Program-made: the position numbers and the translations under genes
Assembly: GCA_951812925.1 (NCBI GenBank)
Contig: OX638369.1
Coordinates: 15,963,329 to 16,027,328, forward strand
Direction: 5' to 3'
Length of the DNA: 64,000 nt
Source of the DNA: Calliopum simillimum
Lineage: Eukaryota > Arthropoda > Insecta > Diptera > Lauxaniidae
Notes under the pieces: generated by a model
What the model was told of the DNA's origin: nothing
The model's database searches: none
Seen by the model: only the letters and a program-made list of their open reading frames with translations
Shown here: in pieces, positions 12,181 to 22,840 of the stretch
How positions within the stretch are numbered: position 1 is the stretch's first letter
Layout: each line of letters starts with the position of its first letter

Positions 12181-14343
12181 GTACCGTAAGCAGGGGTGAC
12201 TTTGACATCCGGGGGCGACTATAACCGGCAAGAAAAAAAAGATTAAAATCATAATATTATCACTCCAAAGACTAGTTATCGATTTGTATTGGGTCAATCA
12301 GTATCCTTGAGGTGTTGGCTTTTAGTGTCTGTTTTCAATATTTGTTTTGAGCGCGAACTTTCGGATATATTGTTGCATTTTCTAAAAGTCGTCTTATGCC
12401 GGATTTTTTAACACTCAGAAAATTACAACTTATTGACTAGAAGGAAAATTGCTGGCGTTATGTGAGTGGTATCACTAGAACTATTATTTAATTTTCTTCC
12501 CTAATCCATCGATTTTGGTGGATATATTTGCCTCTAAGTATTTTTAATGCATTTTTATATGAGAGTATGCTAGAAAACAATGTTTTTGGGGTGAATTTTG
12601 ACTGGTCGAAAGTCACCCCCAAAAAACTTTGTATTGTAAGGCTGGCTTAAAAGAAACCCAAACTCGGGCAAAATTAATGCCCAAAACACCAGGTATGGTG
12701 AACTTTAGTAAAAATAAGGTCTAGTCTTTTGCCAAAGTGAAATTATATTTTCCTTTTTATCTTTGTAAACAATTGGCTGCCCAGAAAGGATATTTGCTAT
12801 TATTTATTTAGCGAAATTTTGCAAAAGCCCTTTACAAATGAGGCATTTTTAAAGTTACCTACTAAGAATTTCTTTTGTTTTTTAAATTTTTTCAATCAAG
12901 TATTTTTTGTTTTCTAATTTTCAATCGATTTTAAGCTTGATTTTGTGGATTTTTTAAGTTCTGCTTATCTTTTAATATAAGTAGAGTAGAACGGGGCAAT
13001 GTCGTGCACTCAACTTTGACATGCTCGTAAAGCCATACATCTCAAGCGAATGCGACGAGTAAGCATCCGATCGAAAGATAATTTCGTTGGTTACATCCAT
13101 GTGTAACAACATTTGTGTAGCGAGAAATTGTGTTTGTGTAAGTGAAGAAAAAAAAAATGTGCACGACATTACCCCCCTCAAAATTTGTGGGGTAATGTCG
13201 TGCATTGTTTTCCGAGTATAGTAAAGGTACCAAAATGTGTGAGAAATGATAGGTAGTGGTTCTATTAGTGGAGATTTAGCATTATCATGTATTTATTCAT
13301 TATTATACAAGTGTGAAGTACATAATATGTTGTGTAGAGTAGAACGGGGCAATGTCGTGCACTCAACTTTGACATGCTCGTAAAGCCGTACATCTCAAGC
13401 AAATGCAACGAGTAAGCATCCGACTGAAAGATAATTTCAGTGGTTACATCCATGTGTAACAACACTTGTGTAGCGAGAAATTGTGTTTGTGTAAGTGAAT
13501 GTGCACGACATTACTCCAATGGTCGTTTTAAAGGTCAACTTCGATAACTCGGTGAAGCCCAAAATTTTTTTCGAAAACCAAATACTTCTTTTCTTTGGCA
13601 GGATATTTCGTTTCAGAAAACACTTACCTGGTATATTTTCCCGCAAGGAAAATTATTTTTCTGACCTGATGAAAAAACACTTTTATCGTCCCGAAAGCGT
13701 GCGTTTTGAAAAAAAGGTTACTCTGTAGAGACGAACTGGTGAAAATTGATAGTATTATATGCATAAGCTCAGTAGGTCAGCAGGTCCCTACCTTACGAAC
13801 AGTTGGTAAATCATTCAATTCTTTGGGCGAAAACAGCCAGTGCACGACATTACCCCCTGCACGACATTACCCCGTTCTACTCTATTGTTATTTTATGTAG
13901 CTTATGTACCAATAAGTAAAGTAAACCAAAGGCTAAACCCGCATTTATCAAAAATTTTAGTTTTTTTTTAATCTCGTCCTTGAAAACATCCCATAGCCTA
14001 GGCCGATTGCCTATATAGTATAAATATGCCAAAATGTAAAGTGAACTTTAGTTTTCAAAACCTTATACCCTGATTTTGGATCGTTGAAGGTATAGAATGT
14101 AAAATCAATGAATGAAATTTTTCGGTTTAAGTCACTCCACCCTTGAGGTGACTTTAACCCACTTACAAAAATATTATTTTAAAATATTTGTAATTACTTC
14201 GTATAAACTATATTACATGACATTAAAGCTGAAACCCCCACAAAAAATTAAGAGTAATAAAACCATTAATTTTATTAAAATTGTTGAAATTATAGGCTCC
14301 TAAACTTGGAAATTCTATTTTTTTGTATCACAGTCACCCCTGC
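12181..14343. mobile_element. TA-bounded element with TIR taccgtaagcaggggtgac
   Basis: The left end 'taccgtaagcaggggtgact' recurs as the reverse complement at 14324-14343 ('agtcacccctgcttacggta'). The TA at each end is compatible with a TA duplication. Internal 'ggggtgac/gtcacccc' motifs recur near 12590 and 12615. It carries another element at about 12987-13875 and has no recognised transposase. Confidence 0.8.
12987..13874. mobile_element. Nested TA-flanked MITE pair (gagtagaacggggcaatgtc ends)
   Basis: The left end 'gagtagaacggggcaatgtc' after a TA at about 12985 pairs with 'ccccgttctactc' before a TA at 13875. A second copy of the same left end starts after another TA at about 13338. The following ~170 bp ('gcactcaactttgacatgct' onward) repeats the first copy almost exactly. 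Internal 'gtgcacgacattac' blocks at about 13160, 13505, 13842 and 13857 look like right ends. This implies one copy inserted into another, or a tandem array. Confidence 0.75.
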
Positions 14344-14497
14344 TTACGGTATGTATATAATATTGATTTTTTTTACTTAGTCTTATATTCTGAAGAATTT
14401 AATATGCTTTCATAATATATACACATTATAATCATTATTTGCTAAAATATTGATAAAAATTAAAATTTTTTTTTTCATTTCAGTTTTAACGGTTTTT

Positions 14498-15232
14498 TCA
14501 CTTTTTTTCAAAACGCGCTCTTAAGATTTTTTTAAAATTCACCAAAATATGCAGAATTTGATAGGCTTTCATAATATGAAATAACATCAGAGGGGTGTTG
14601 TTATCGTTATTTAAATTCTCAGGACAGCGCCGTGCTCTTCGAGCGCAATACAGAATTCCAATCGTAACTCCTCTACGATAAAATTTTAATTTTCGGATAC
14701 TTGAAAAAAAATCGAAAATTTTTCTGAGTTTTCGATTATATTGAAAAACACGATTATTTTGGAAAAATCTTACTAGGATTTTCTTCAGAACTCTTTTAGT
14801 ACTATCCACATCTTTGATAAGAACTTTTTTTTTACAAGTGCTGTTTGCTTTAAAATCGTACTTTTTTTTCATATAAGTGGATTTTGAAAATGAAAAGTTG
14901 ACATCACTGAGTACCAGTATGCCTTGTAAGAGATCGCGAGAATATGCTTTGAGTACGAATACACTCTCTTCGTGACAAGCATTTGCATAAGTCACGCTCT
15001 TTAAGTGTGAACGAGGTAGTAAGCTAAAGAGTATTATATAATCCCGAAACTCCTGGTGCATAGAATCCATGGAATTATATTGGAAGATTGGAGAATGAAA
15101 GTGCTGTACGCATCTCAATTCAGCGGGTATATCACATTTTGCATAGACGTTAAAAAGTTTTCCGCACGGAGGGTGCCGCAATTGTTCACACTCGACTATA
15201 AACGCCATCATGGAGAGAAATTTTGGTTTCAA
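14498..15232 (-). CDS. Unrecognised 244-residue open frame
   Basis: This is one of the longest uninterrupted frames outside known TEs, notable in AT-rich DNA. The N-terminal half is mixed in composition with several Cys and His residues ('CEQLRHPPCGKLF', 'ANACHEES'). The C-terminal half is Lys/Arg/Phe-rich and includes 'CARRARRCPENLNNDN'. I recognise no domain and see no signal peptide or membrane segment. It abuts a decayed mariner on its 5' side (plus-strand right) and the palindrome's right arm on its 3' side. It could be a fragment of an unknown TE protein or a chance frame. Confidence 0.25.
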   Translation of the reverse strand: MKPKFLSMMAFIVECEQLRHPPCGKLFNVYAKCDIPAELRCVQHFHSPIFQYNSMDSMHQEFRDYIILFSLLPRSHLKSVTYANACHEESVFVLKAYSRDLLQGILVLSDVNFSFSKSTYMKKKYDFKANSTCKKKVLIKDVDSTKRVLKKILVRFFQNNRVFQYNRKLRKIFDFFSSIRKLKFYRRGVTIGILYCARRARRCPENLNNDNNTPLMLFHIMKAYQILHILVNFKKILRARFEKK

Positions 15233-15289
15233 AATTTAAGCATTTCATAAACGCTACCGCTAATTCAAAGAAGAGTTTAGCGCAAGTCA

Positions 15290-15895
15290 AACGAGTTTTT
15301 GACCGTTTCGTCTAGACAAAGCATCCAAGGGATCCATCAAAAGACACAACAGACCAAAGAACAACCATTTAAGTGGGTTCCTTGAAAATAACATACCCCA
15401 AAGAAGACTAAGTTGGGTTTGTCGGACAACAAGATCATGGCCACTATTTTACAGGATGCACGCAGTGTTATTCATATCGATTACGTTGAAAAGAGATAAA
15501 ACGATTACCTTTAAGTATTATTTTGAGCTTTTGGAGAGATTCGATATTGATTTGAGGCAGAAACGAGCGCTTTCGGCGAAGAAAAAGTGTGTTGTTTCAT
15601 CAAGGCAATTTACAGGTGCACACGTTTGTAAACACCATGGCAAAAACCCAATTGGGCTACTAACTGCAACTCGATCCACCATATTATCTGGATTTAGCCA
15701 ACCTGTTATATCTTTTGAGGCGTGGAGAAATAGCTGGGATGTAAGAGGTGTGAGTCGAACTAAAAAATTATTACTGAAACAAACGTCTATTTTGAGGGCA
15801 ACAAAAAAACCTATTATTTGGAAGAAAAATAAAAATTGGAAAAACGCTGTACTAAATGTATCTCGAGTATGTTGAGAAATACAGTAATTCTTAGT
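15290..15895 (+). pseudogene. Decayed mariner transposase, C-terminal two thirds
   Basis: Reading across frames gives 'KKTKLGLSDNKIMATILQDA', 'VIHIDYVEK', 'ALSAKKK', 'FHQGNLQVHTFVNTMAK', 'DPPYYLDLANLLYL', 'AYF/GQQKN..' and 'EYVEKYSNS' in the order expected for mariner transposase. The second catalytic Asp position (normally in an HHDN or HQDN motif) is Gly, and the SPDLAPSD motif is degraded. There are several stops and frameshifts. The part containing the first catalytic Asp (GDE) is not recognisable upstream. No TIRs were located, so this is an old fragment. Confidence 0.75.
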
Positions 15896-16430
15896 CAAAA
15901 AAAAAAAAAAAAAAAAAAAATCTCTTATTCCAAGTCTCAAACCTATCAAACAGCCCTCGTAATTAAACTTATATTTGAATAAAAAAAAAATTATCTGAAT
16001 ACTTACTCATAAGCGATTGATGGCTTTTTTTTTTGCGCCAAGAAGAAAATTCTGAACATCTGCACAAAAAAAGTATCCACTAATTTTTTTGATTTTCCAT
16101 TAAGAAAAAGGATCAATAAGCCGTTGAAAGCTTTTGCGTACTTAAGAAAATAGGAAACTTTATTTTTATTTACCAAGCTTCATTAACTTAACCCACTCTG
16201 ACCCAAAATTTCAGAGTTGATGTGAAATAAAAAAAACTATATATAAAAGAAAGAGAAACGTAAGCATTTTCAGCACAGCTGATGCGTAAAAAGGACAAAT
16301 ATGCTTTCAAGGAAAAAACGAAGAATTAAAAAAGAAAAACTACGCAAAAAAAAAAAGTTGTCAATAAAAAGTGGCAACAAATTTCACTTGGTCCATTTAA
16401 CACTGTTAGCGCATTTACACACGCACACAC
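15896..16430. other. A-run and AT-rich DNA with no gene seen
   Basis: A run of about 20 A residues lies at 15899-15920. The rest is A-rich with no coding or repeat structure that I can support. Confidence 0.5.
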
Positions 16431-17033
16431 AGGGATGACCCTTTTTTTGTGTTGCGTCGCATCGCCGCTTTTGTTGTATCATTTTATTACAGTTTTTATT
16501 TTAACTTTTAATAACGTAAGCATACTTTTAGGCGTGTCAGCAACTTTTATGCATATTTTCATTAGCCCTGACTTAAAGTTGGTTCAACTTCATTTAAGAC
16601 GACGACGACGTCATGGCATATGAACAATAAATTATTAAAAGGAAAATATAAGAAGAAGAAGAACAAACTTTTGTATTTTATGTTGTATATTTTTTTATGG
16701 CCGCACACATACACACACGCATTAATGTTAAAACCAATTTTCCTTTTATTACTCACTCGTACACATACAGTTGCTTATTTATCTTCTCATTTGTGTTTTT
16801 CTTTTACTTTGTATCTTGTTATTTTTCACACTTTTGCATTTTTTTTATTGCATCATCATAAAATACGTTAGTTTTTTTATTTTTTTTTTTTCATTTTTAC
16901 AAAAGCAGGCGTAACTAATTCGATGCTTTTGCTTATAAATTTTAATTAAACTTTTGCAGTTTTCCTTTTCAACGCGCTATGCACACATACATACATATTT
17001 GGCTATATGTATTGTACGTACATTATGCGCACT

Positions 17034-17110
17034 GGCTGTTGTTGTTGTTATTATTTTTACTACTCCTGTTGTTTTTTTTGTTGTTGTTGTTGTTGTTGTT
17101 GTTGTTACTG
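17034..17110. repeat. (GTT)n microsatellite
   Basis: Runs of GTT with interruptions are visible at about 17037-17050 and 17081-17106. They generate apparent poly-Val or poly-Asn frames on the two strands that are not evidence of a gene. A short GAC run lies at about 16600-16610. Confidence 0.9.
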
Positions 17111-17682
17111 CTACTGCATTGGACAATGGGCTTAGTGTTTCCTTTATTTGGATAAATAAACAATGTTGCTTTTAAAAGCGCGGAATTTAAAAAAAATAAA
17201 AAATTTATTGCATACAAATGAGCGCTTCCTAGTATTTGATATTTGTTATAGTGGAATTTGCTAATTTTGTCATTCTTATTAATATGCATGTAATAAAATG
17301 TATGTTTAGTATAATTTTTTATTAAAAAACATTCAATGTGTATAATGTATGTCGTTGTTGTGTTGTCATTTTGTCGCAAGTTTTAAGGAAAAGTCGCCCT
17401 ACTTAGTTGTTTAATTTTATATAATTAAAATTTTAAAATATGAGTTTTCGAGGTTGATTTTGGGGAATTATGATCTACTGAATATGATAATAATACCAGA
17501 TTTACCGAATTAGCTCTAGTTCTAAAGATATACTTGAAAAATGTGAAAAAACCGTTATTTTGTGGCGTTTTTGCAGTTATATCACACTTTACAGTAATCA
17601 GTGTAATTCCTTTTTGTATACTTTCAACTTTTCTAATTGAATCCATAGTTTTTGAGTTAGCATGCATTAAAGTAAAGATATC

Positions 17683-18110
17683 TCAATTCCATACAAATGT
17701 GACAAACTCTGTGAAGGATCGAACCAATTTTAGGTCAACCATCACCGATCGCGCTGAAACTTTTAGGCATGGTAGTTTACTGGATTTGAAAATGTTTGTC
17801 TTGCTGTATAAAATAATGTAATAGATCTTGAAAATTTTGAGATCTGATTAAATTTTTCATATTTCAAAAAACAATGTTATAATTAGCTAACAGGAACCGA
17901 AGATATAAGCATTTTGCTAACCCGTCTTATGTTTAAGATCGGAAATATAAAAATCCCATCATTAGGTCAAGAAAACCGGTTACGGGAAAAATATAAAAAT
18001 ATGTGTCTAAATAAATCGAGTAAAGTACCATGCTAAAAAGATTCAGCGCAATCGGTGACGATTGACCTAAAAGTTTGTACGTTCTTTTGCAGAATCTGTC
18101 ATATGGCCTT
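17683..18110. repeat. Foldback element around 17.9 kb
   Basis: The left arm 'ttttaggtcaaccatcaccg' (17731 onward) pairs with the right arm 'cggtgacgattgacctaaaa' (ending about 18073). Matching 'gcatggta' and 'taccatgc' blocks lie further inside. Identity drops towards the centre at about 17900. It resembles the other foldbacks in the window in layout and has no coding capacity. Confidence 0.7.
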
Positions 18111-18194
18111 CTCTTCGAAAAAGCCGTAATAATGACTAAAAAGTAAAATAATATGTTTTTTTTAGGCAGCTAAAAGCTGAAATAGATAAATCAA

Positions 18195-19630
18195 CGCCAC
18201 AGATGAAAAGTAGGATGTTTCATTTCTTCTCTGAAAGAAGGATGTTTTATATTCTTGGAAGAAAAGTAGGACGTTTCATAATTTTTAACAAAAAGTATGA
18301 TGTTTCATATTTTTTTATGAAAAATAGGATGTTTTGCATTCTTGGACGAAAAGTAGGACGTTTCATAATTTGTAACGAAAAGTAGGTTGTGTTAAACTTT
18401 TAGACGAAATATAGGATGTTTCATATTGAACGACAAAAAAAAGAATGAATCATATCATAAGCGCATCTAAAAATTTGTTAACTTATTTTATGTATTTAAG
18501 TGAACCTTAACCTTCCCTGTTAGCTTATGCCTGACATAAAATTGTCGCTTCATCAACAAATCTGATTAAAATTTTATTGTTTTGATACTTGGATTAGCTT
18601 AAACAAAACTACAGCAAACTAACAATCACATAACAGATGAATATGATTAAATTCAGAATGTTTTCAAAAATGATTATCCGTAAAGTAAAACCCTATTTTT
18701 ATCCTAGGATACTTGAGAATCTCTTGCACAGCACCTACGGGAATTGCGACTCAGAGCTTGAGAACGTGCACATTTTATTATATGAACCGCGTACTTATGC
18801 TATATACTAAGTGGTGGTTTCGCGTTCTGTTTGTTTTTACAGTGACAGCTGATGTTTTATAATTAACGCATGATCTAGAAACATGTTGCGCTTTTAAAAA
18901 GCGTTTTGAAGTTGTGTTTATGGCAAACCGTCTAAAAGAGCCAAAAATTTGTATTAAACGTGAGAACATGTATTCTATTAAGGGGCGTGGCATCGCCTAT
19001 TTAAAACATTATGGTCATGTTATCATGTTGTCATGTTGTGCTAACCCTATCTCCATACCAAATTTCATAAAAATCAATGCGGTGGCTTAGCCGTGAGAGG
19101 GTTTTTTGTATTTAGGGGCGTGGTACCGCCCACTTACAAAAAAAAAATATATCCTATGCACTGTTACTCTTCACAGCCTTTCCAGCAAAAACAATCAAGG
19201 GAATATGTTGAAATTTAGGCATAGAAAGAGACTGAACCGATATAGTTTACCTCTTTATATATAGATATGTTATGTTTTCTCATCGTTCTTTCGCTTAATA
19301 ACTTATACCTGATATTAATATTTCATTTACATTAAGAAATTGATGTAGCAAAATAAGAAACACCCTAGTTTTTGCCAAAAATATGCTGCAAGAATCAACG
19401 TCAACCTAGCTTTCGTGCAAGGCATCGAAACGTCCTAGTTTTCGTCCAAAATGTTCAGATATCCTATTTTTCGACATAAAAACTTTAACGTCCTACTTTT
19501 ATACACAAAACTTGGAAGAAACCCAGTTTTCGTCCAAATAAGTTTGAAACATCCTACTTTTCGTCCAAGAATATTTGAAAACCTACTTTTCGTAGAAGAA
19601 ATGAATCATCCTACTTTTCTTATTAGGCAG
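18195..19630. mobile_element. Element with inverted minisatellite arms (aaaagtaggatgtttcat)
   Basis: The left arm (18195-18435) is a degenerate array of ~35-40 bp units built on 'gaaaagtaggatgtttcat' and 'ttcttgga(a/c)gaaaagtagg'. The right arm (19375-19630) carries the same units in reverse complement ('cctacttttcgtccaagaat'). The 940 bp between has no coding frame. It contains two 'ggggcgtgg(c/t)a(t/c)cgcc' blocks at about 18985 and 19115, about 130 bp apart. Exact ends are not visible. The architecture parallels the 4175-7131 element without its gene. Confidence 0.65.
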
Positions 19631-19777
19631 CGAAATTATCTAGAAATTATATTTGCATTAAAATATCCAAAAATGTCTACGGTAAAGACGTAACACGGTA
19701 AAGATTTTATGTACTCAAATGATCGTAAAAGCATCAAAATAAAATTTTTATTTTTTCCGCACAAGGTGTTGTCTATA

Positions 19778-20023
19778 TATCGCCGGTGCTTACGAAGACT
19801 ATCTCTTTTTTAAATGCGGACAAGAAAATCCTTTTTTTCAAACTGCGGCGAAAAATATCTTTTTTGTGCGAATGCGGACAAGAAAATCTCTTTTTTAAAA
19901 ATGCAGCGTAAAGTGATTTTCTTGTCCGCATATTACAAAAAAGATTTTTTTCGCCTCAGTTTCAAAAAAAAGATTTTGTTCGCCGCAACATTCGGTTGGA
20001 AAATTTTCTTCGTAAGCACCGGC
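19778..20023. mobile_element. Short palindromic MITE (tcgccggtgcttacgaag)
   Basis: The ends 'tcgccggtgcttacgaag' and 'cttcgtaagcaccggcga' are exact reverse complements with TA immediately outside each. The interior is also palindromic, built from 'gcggacaagaaaatc' and 'gattttcttgtccgc' blocks. The length of about 246 bp is typical of a MITE. Confidence 0.85.
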
Positions 20024-20489
20024 GATATGTAAAATATACCTTTTTGAAAACAGAATTAACTTGATTCGATTATGAAGAAAAAAGGGACTTTATACTATGG
20101 CAAAGCCATACTTGTTTGTACACTGAAAATTTTCGAATTTGTTTGTGTTGAAGGCCAATATATAAACTAATATATAAACTTAATAACCAATTCTTCACGA
20201 CGAAAACAGTTAGTACAAATATCTAGGAACAGAAATCAGTTGAACTTTTAAAAGTTTAGCTTAAATTGCTGTGATCCAAGGGCAGGCAAGCAAAATTAAA
20301 GCCGAATCAAAACTTGGGGACAAAATAGTTTTCCAGTTAAAATCCATATTGTGCAAAAAAAAAAAACAAAACAAAGAAATATACTTTAGACATATAAAAA
20401 TCTTGAAACAGTCTTTATACAAAAAACTACAGTAAGGTTACTTAAAAAAATTTGCTGGTTGCCCTGTGTACTTACTACCCAATTTTACT

Positions 20490-21102
20490 ATATAAAATCA
20501 TTGGTGCGGATGTTTGTCATCGCTTACCACTTAACGAATTGACACCATATTCACACCATATGTTTTTTTAGTGCTTGGTTTACATTTAATATGAAGGGGA
20601 TTGATAACCCCATATAAAAAACGACGAAAAAGTTAGTGTTTTTGTGTGTTTATTTGTCATCGAAGCCATATTTTCACAATATCTGTACCTAACCTTCGGC
20701 CAGGTTAATATAGCAAAAAAGGGGAATTAAATGATGGAGCTTCGCACGCCACGTACAAAAGATGTATGCAGATAAAACACTCAAAACGCTTTTTCTCCGC
20801 ATATATGTCAGCTATCAATTCAAAACTTGATGCATGGATGTACATAGATGATATTTATCAAGAACTCTACAAAAAATAGAGGAGATTGCAACCCCCATAC
20901 ACAATAATTCTGCACTTATTGCAGTTATGATACTTGAAATATAAATGTACATAGTTTTTATTTAAAGGCATGCAGAAAATGGGAGACTGAGCCAGGAGCG
21001 TTCTGCCCCCTTACAAAAAAAAAAAAAATAAAAAAAAATTAAGCTAAATCATTGTGCCACCTACAGGAAAAGGCTAAACAACGTTTGCCGGGCCATCTAG
21101 TA
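20490..21102 (+). repeat. Possible Helitron-like non-autonomous element
   Basis: The right end 'ttgccgggccatctagt' resembles the CTAG-T ends of Helitron-type elements, and the left part ('ggtgcggatgtttgtcatc') resembles starts I remember for such repeats in insects. I cannot find the expected 3' hairpin, so the call is weak. An A-rich tract lies at about 21017-21040. Confidence 0.25.
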
Positions 21103-22162
21103 TAATATAGAGAAATCATCTCCCTCGGACTTAGAGGTGCGAGAAATATGCAAACCTTGGAACATGTCTACTAAATCAAAGCCAATAAGGTTCATCAAAA
21201 TTTTGAAAACAGTATTGACACCTGGAATGTCTGAATTCTTAAAGAATCTGACAAAATAATTCAAGCCACAAAAAATTTCAGAACTTTGCAATAGTCGAAT
21301 CCAATTACAGTCACCGTCTGGAGCAAAGGATTGTCAGGTAAGTGAATACCAAAACCATGCGATCAAATGTAAGTGTTGACGAAAGCACCTCTAAGTGTAG
21401 TGTTCGAAAAACTTGTTTTGGTACTTTGAAAACAACAAACAGAAGGATTACGGCAAAATCAGTTGCGGTTAGGTCAAATTGACAAAGTGAGGATATTTGT
21501 CGAAAAATCGTTTCGTAAAAGCATCTCCAATAAGACTATCAACATAATATGAGCTGCGTAAGAGAATTTTCGTTTTGACAGTGAATTGTTGTTAACAAGA
21601 TTCATCGTTGTACCAGGAATCGGGCAGAGCTGACAATTCTTTTCATTCTCGTCTTACCGAAAATCTTATACAAAGCCCTTAGAAAAGGGTTGAAAGAGAA
21701 ATCTAAGTGAACTTTAGAGAAAAATTATAGGATCTCGAATAAGCTGACTGCTTTAAAACATTTTGTAGCCACCTCAATCACTTACTTATACCTAAAATAA
21801 AATACAACCAGATACCCACAGTGAACGAAATCGAAAAACGTGATTGGAGATAGATAGGGCATACCCTCCGGGAACCGTCCATTAAAGTTTGCTGCCAATT
21901 CCATGATTGGAATTTGTAATGCTCTTGATAATGCGGTAGATTAAAATTGATCTGAAAAAAGTTTTTCGAGAAGAAAATCCAACATCCAGCATCAAAAAAA
22001 TTGAGAAGTGAGATAAAAATCATCACAAATGGTCGCACATTCAATGGAAATGTTGCTTTTTGGCATCATCCTCCAGCTTTGTGACTTTACCATTCTTAAT
22101 CTTGGACATAGTAATTTTTTGAAACCAAGACCAAGAGATTCATATAGTTTCAAGATAAAGAC
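21103..22162. other. No gene supported
   Basis: Short frames occur on the minus strand (for example 21097-21291 and 21778-22044) but I recognise neither. From about 22100 the sequence joins a dispersed repeat rich in 'aagaccaag' words that also occurs at 42.9-43.25 kb. Confidence 0.4.
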
Positions 22163-22840
22163 TAAGGCCCAGATTCACAGCCATTAGTTAACCAATTAGT
22201 TAACTAAAACAAAAAAGGATTTAACTGTTTGATATTCACATGGCAGCACTGGATAAATTTGTGGGTTTTGTTTGTGGATTTTGTAAAAACATGTTTTTTC
22301 TTAAGGTTGGGAAAACAAAATAACAAAAACGACGGAAAATGCGCGCAGCAAATTTTATTGATGAAGAAGATAACTTTCTGTTAAATTAGTGAAAGGGCAC
22401 ATTAATTTAATTGAGTGCAAAAAACCGATACTTTTCAGCTTGCGAAAAAAAAATCGTACGTGGCAATTCATCAACTGGTGGTTAACTAATGGCTAACCAA
22501 CGAAATTTTGGGGCTTAACAAATGGTTAACTTATAACTAAAAATAAATTGTTGTCATTAGTTAACTTATGACTGTGAATCTAAGGCTTAGTGTCCCAAAA
22601 CTTATATCAAGACTGCATGGTGAATAATATGATAATCAAGACCAGACTGTTATGTGGTTTTAATATTTACACCCTTAAGCAACTTTTCAGCAATTTTTTT
22701 GAAACTCTAAGGTCACGATCATGACAAAGACACCAAAACTTAAGGCATTATTAAGACCAGGACCGAGACTAACACTTAATGCCCAAGGCTCAATATCAAA
22801 ACCAAGATCAAGACTAAATATCCAAATACTGCTTTGGTTT
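22100..22840. repeat. Dispersed 'aagaccaagac' repeat, copy A (interrupted by a MITE)
   Basis: Words such as 'aaccaagaccaagag', 'aagaccaggaccgagac' and 'accaagatcaagac' are dense here and again at about 42900-43245. Both regions also share 'gtcacgat(c/g)at' and 'cttaatg' blocks. I see no coding function. Confidence 0.55.
22164..22589. mobile_element. MITE with ~29 bp TIRs (cagattcacag...agttaac)
   Basis: The left end 'aaggcccagattcacagcc' followed by 'attagttaac' pairs with the reverse complement of the right end ('aagccttagattcacagtc', then 'ataagttaac'). A 'ctaa' precedes the left end and 'ttag' follows the right. The interior has no frame of note. It sits inside a repeat of 'aagaccaag' words (22100-22840). 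Confidence 0.8.

Larger units (their letters stand above)
9805..14486. mobile_element. Large foldback element with nested insertions
   Basis: Sequence at 9805-9945 is the reverse complement of 14345-14486, sharing 'tatatattatgaaagcatat' and 'caaataatgattataatg'. Sequence at 10085-10760 is the reverse complement of 11610-12180, sharing 'taagcccgacaaaattcgg' and 'tcgaagtgaaattttgtcac'. A 2.16 kb element (12181-14343) interrupts the right arm and another (10762-11608) sits at the palindrome centre. Without the insertions the arms would be about 0.9 kb. The left arm has about 100 bp that is missing or diverged on the right. No transposase frame is visible. Confidence 0.85.

Noticed and set aside
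16954..17379. Poly-Val and poly-Asn frames near 17.05 kb
   Set aside because: They translate a (GTT)n microsatellite on each strand.
20490..21102. Firm Helitron call
   Set aside because: The CTAG-T end is suggestive but no 3' hairpin or helicase sequence was found, so it is kept only as a weak repeat call.
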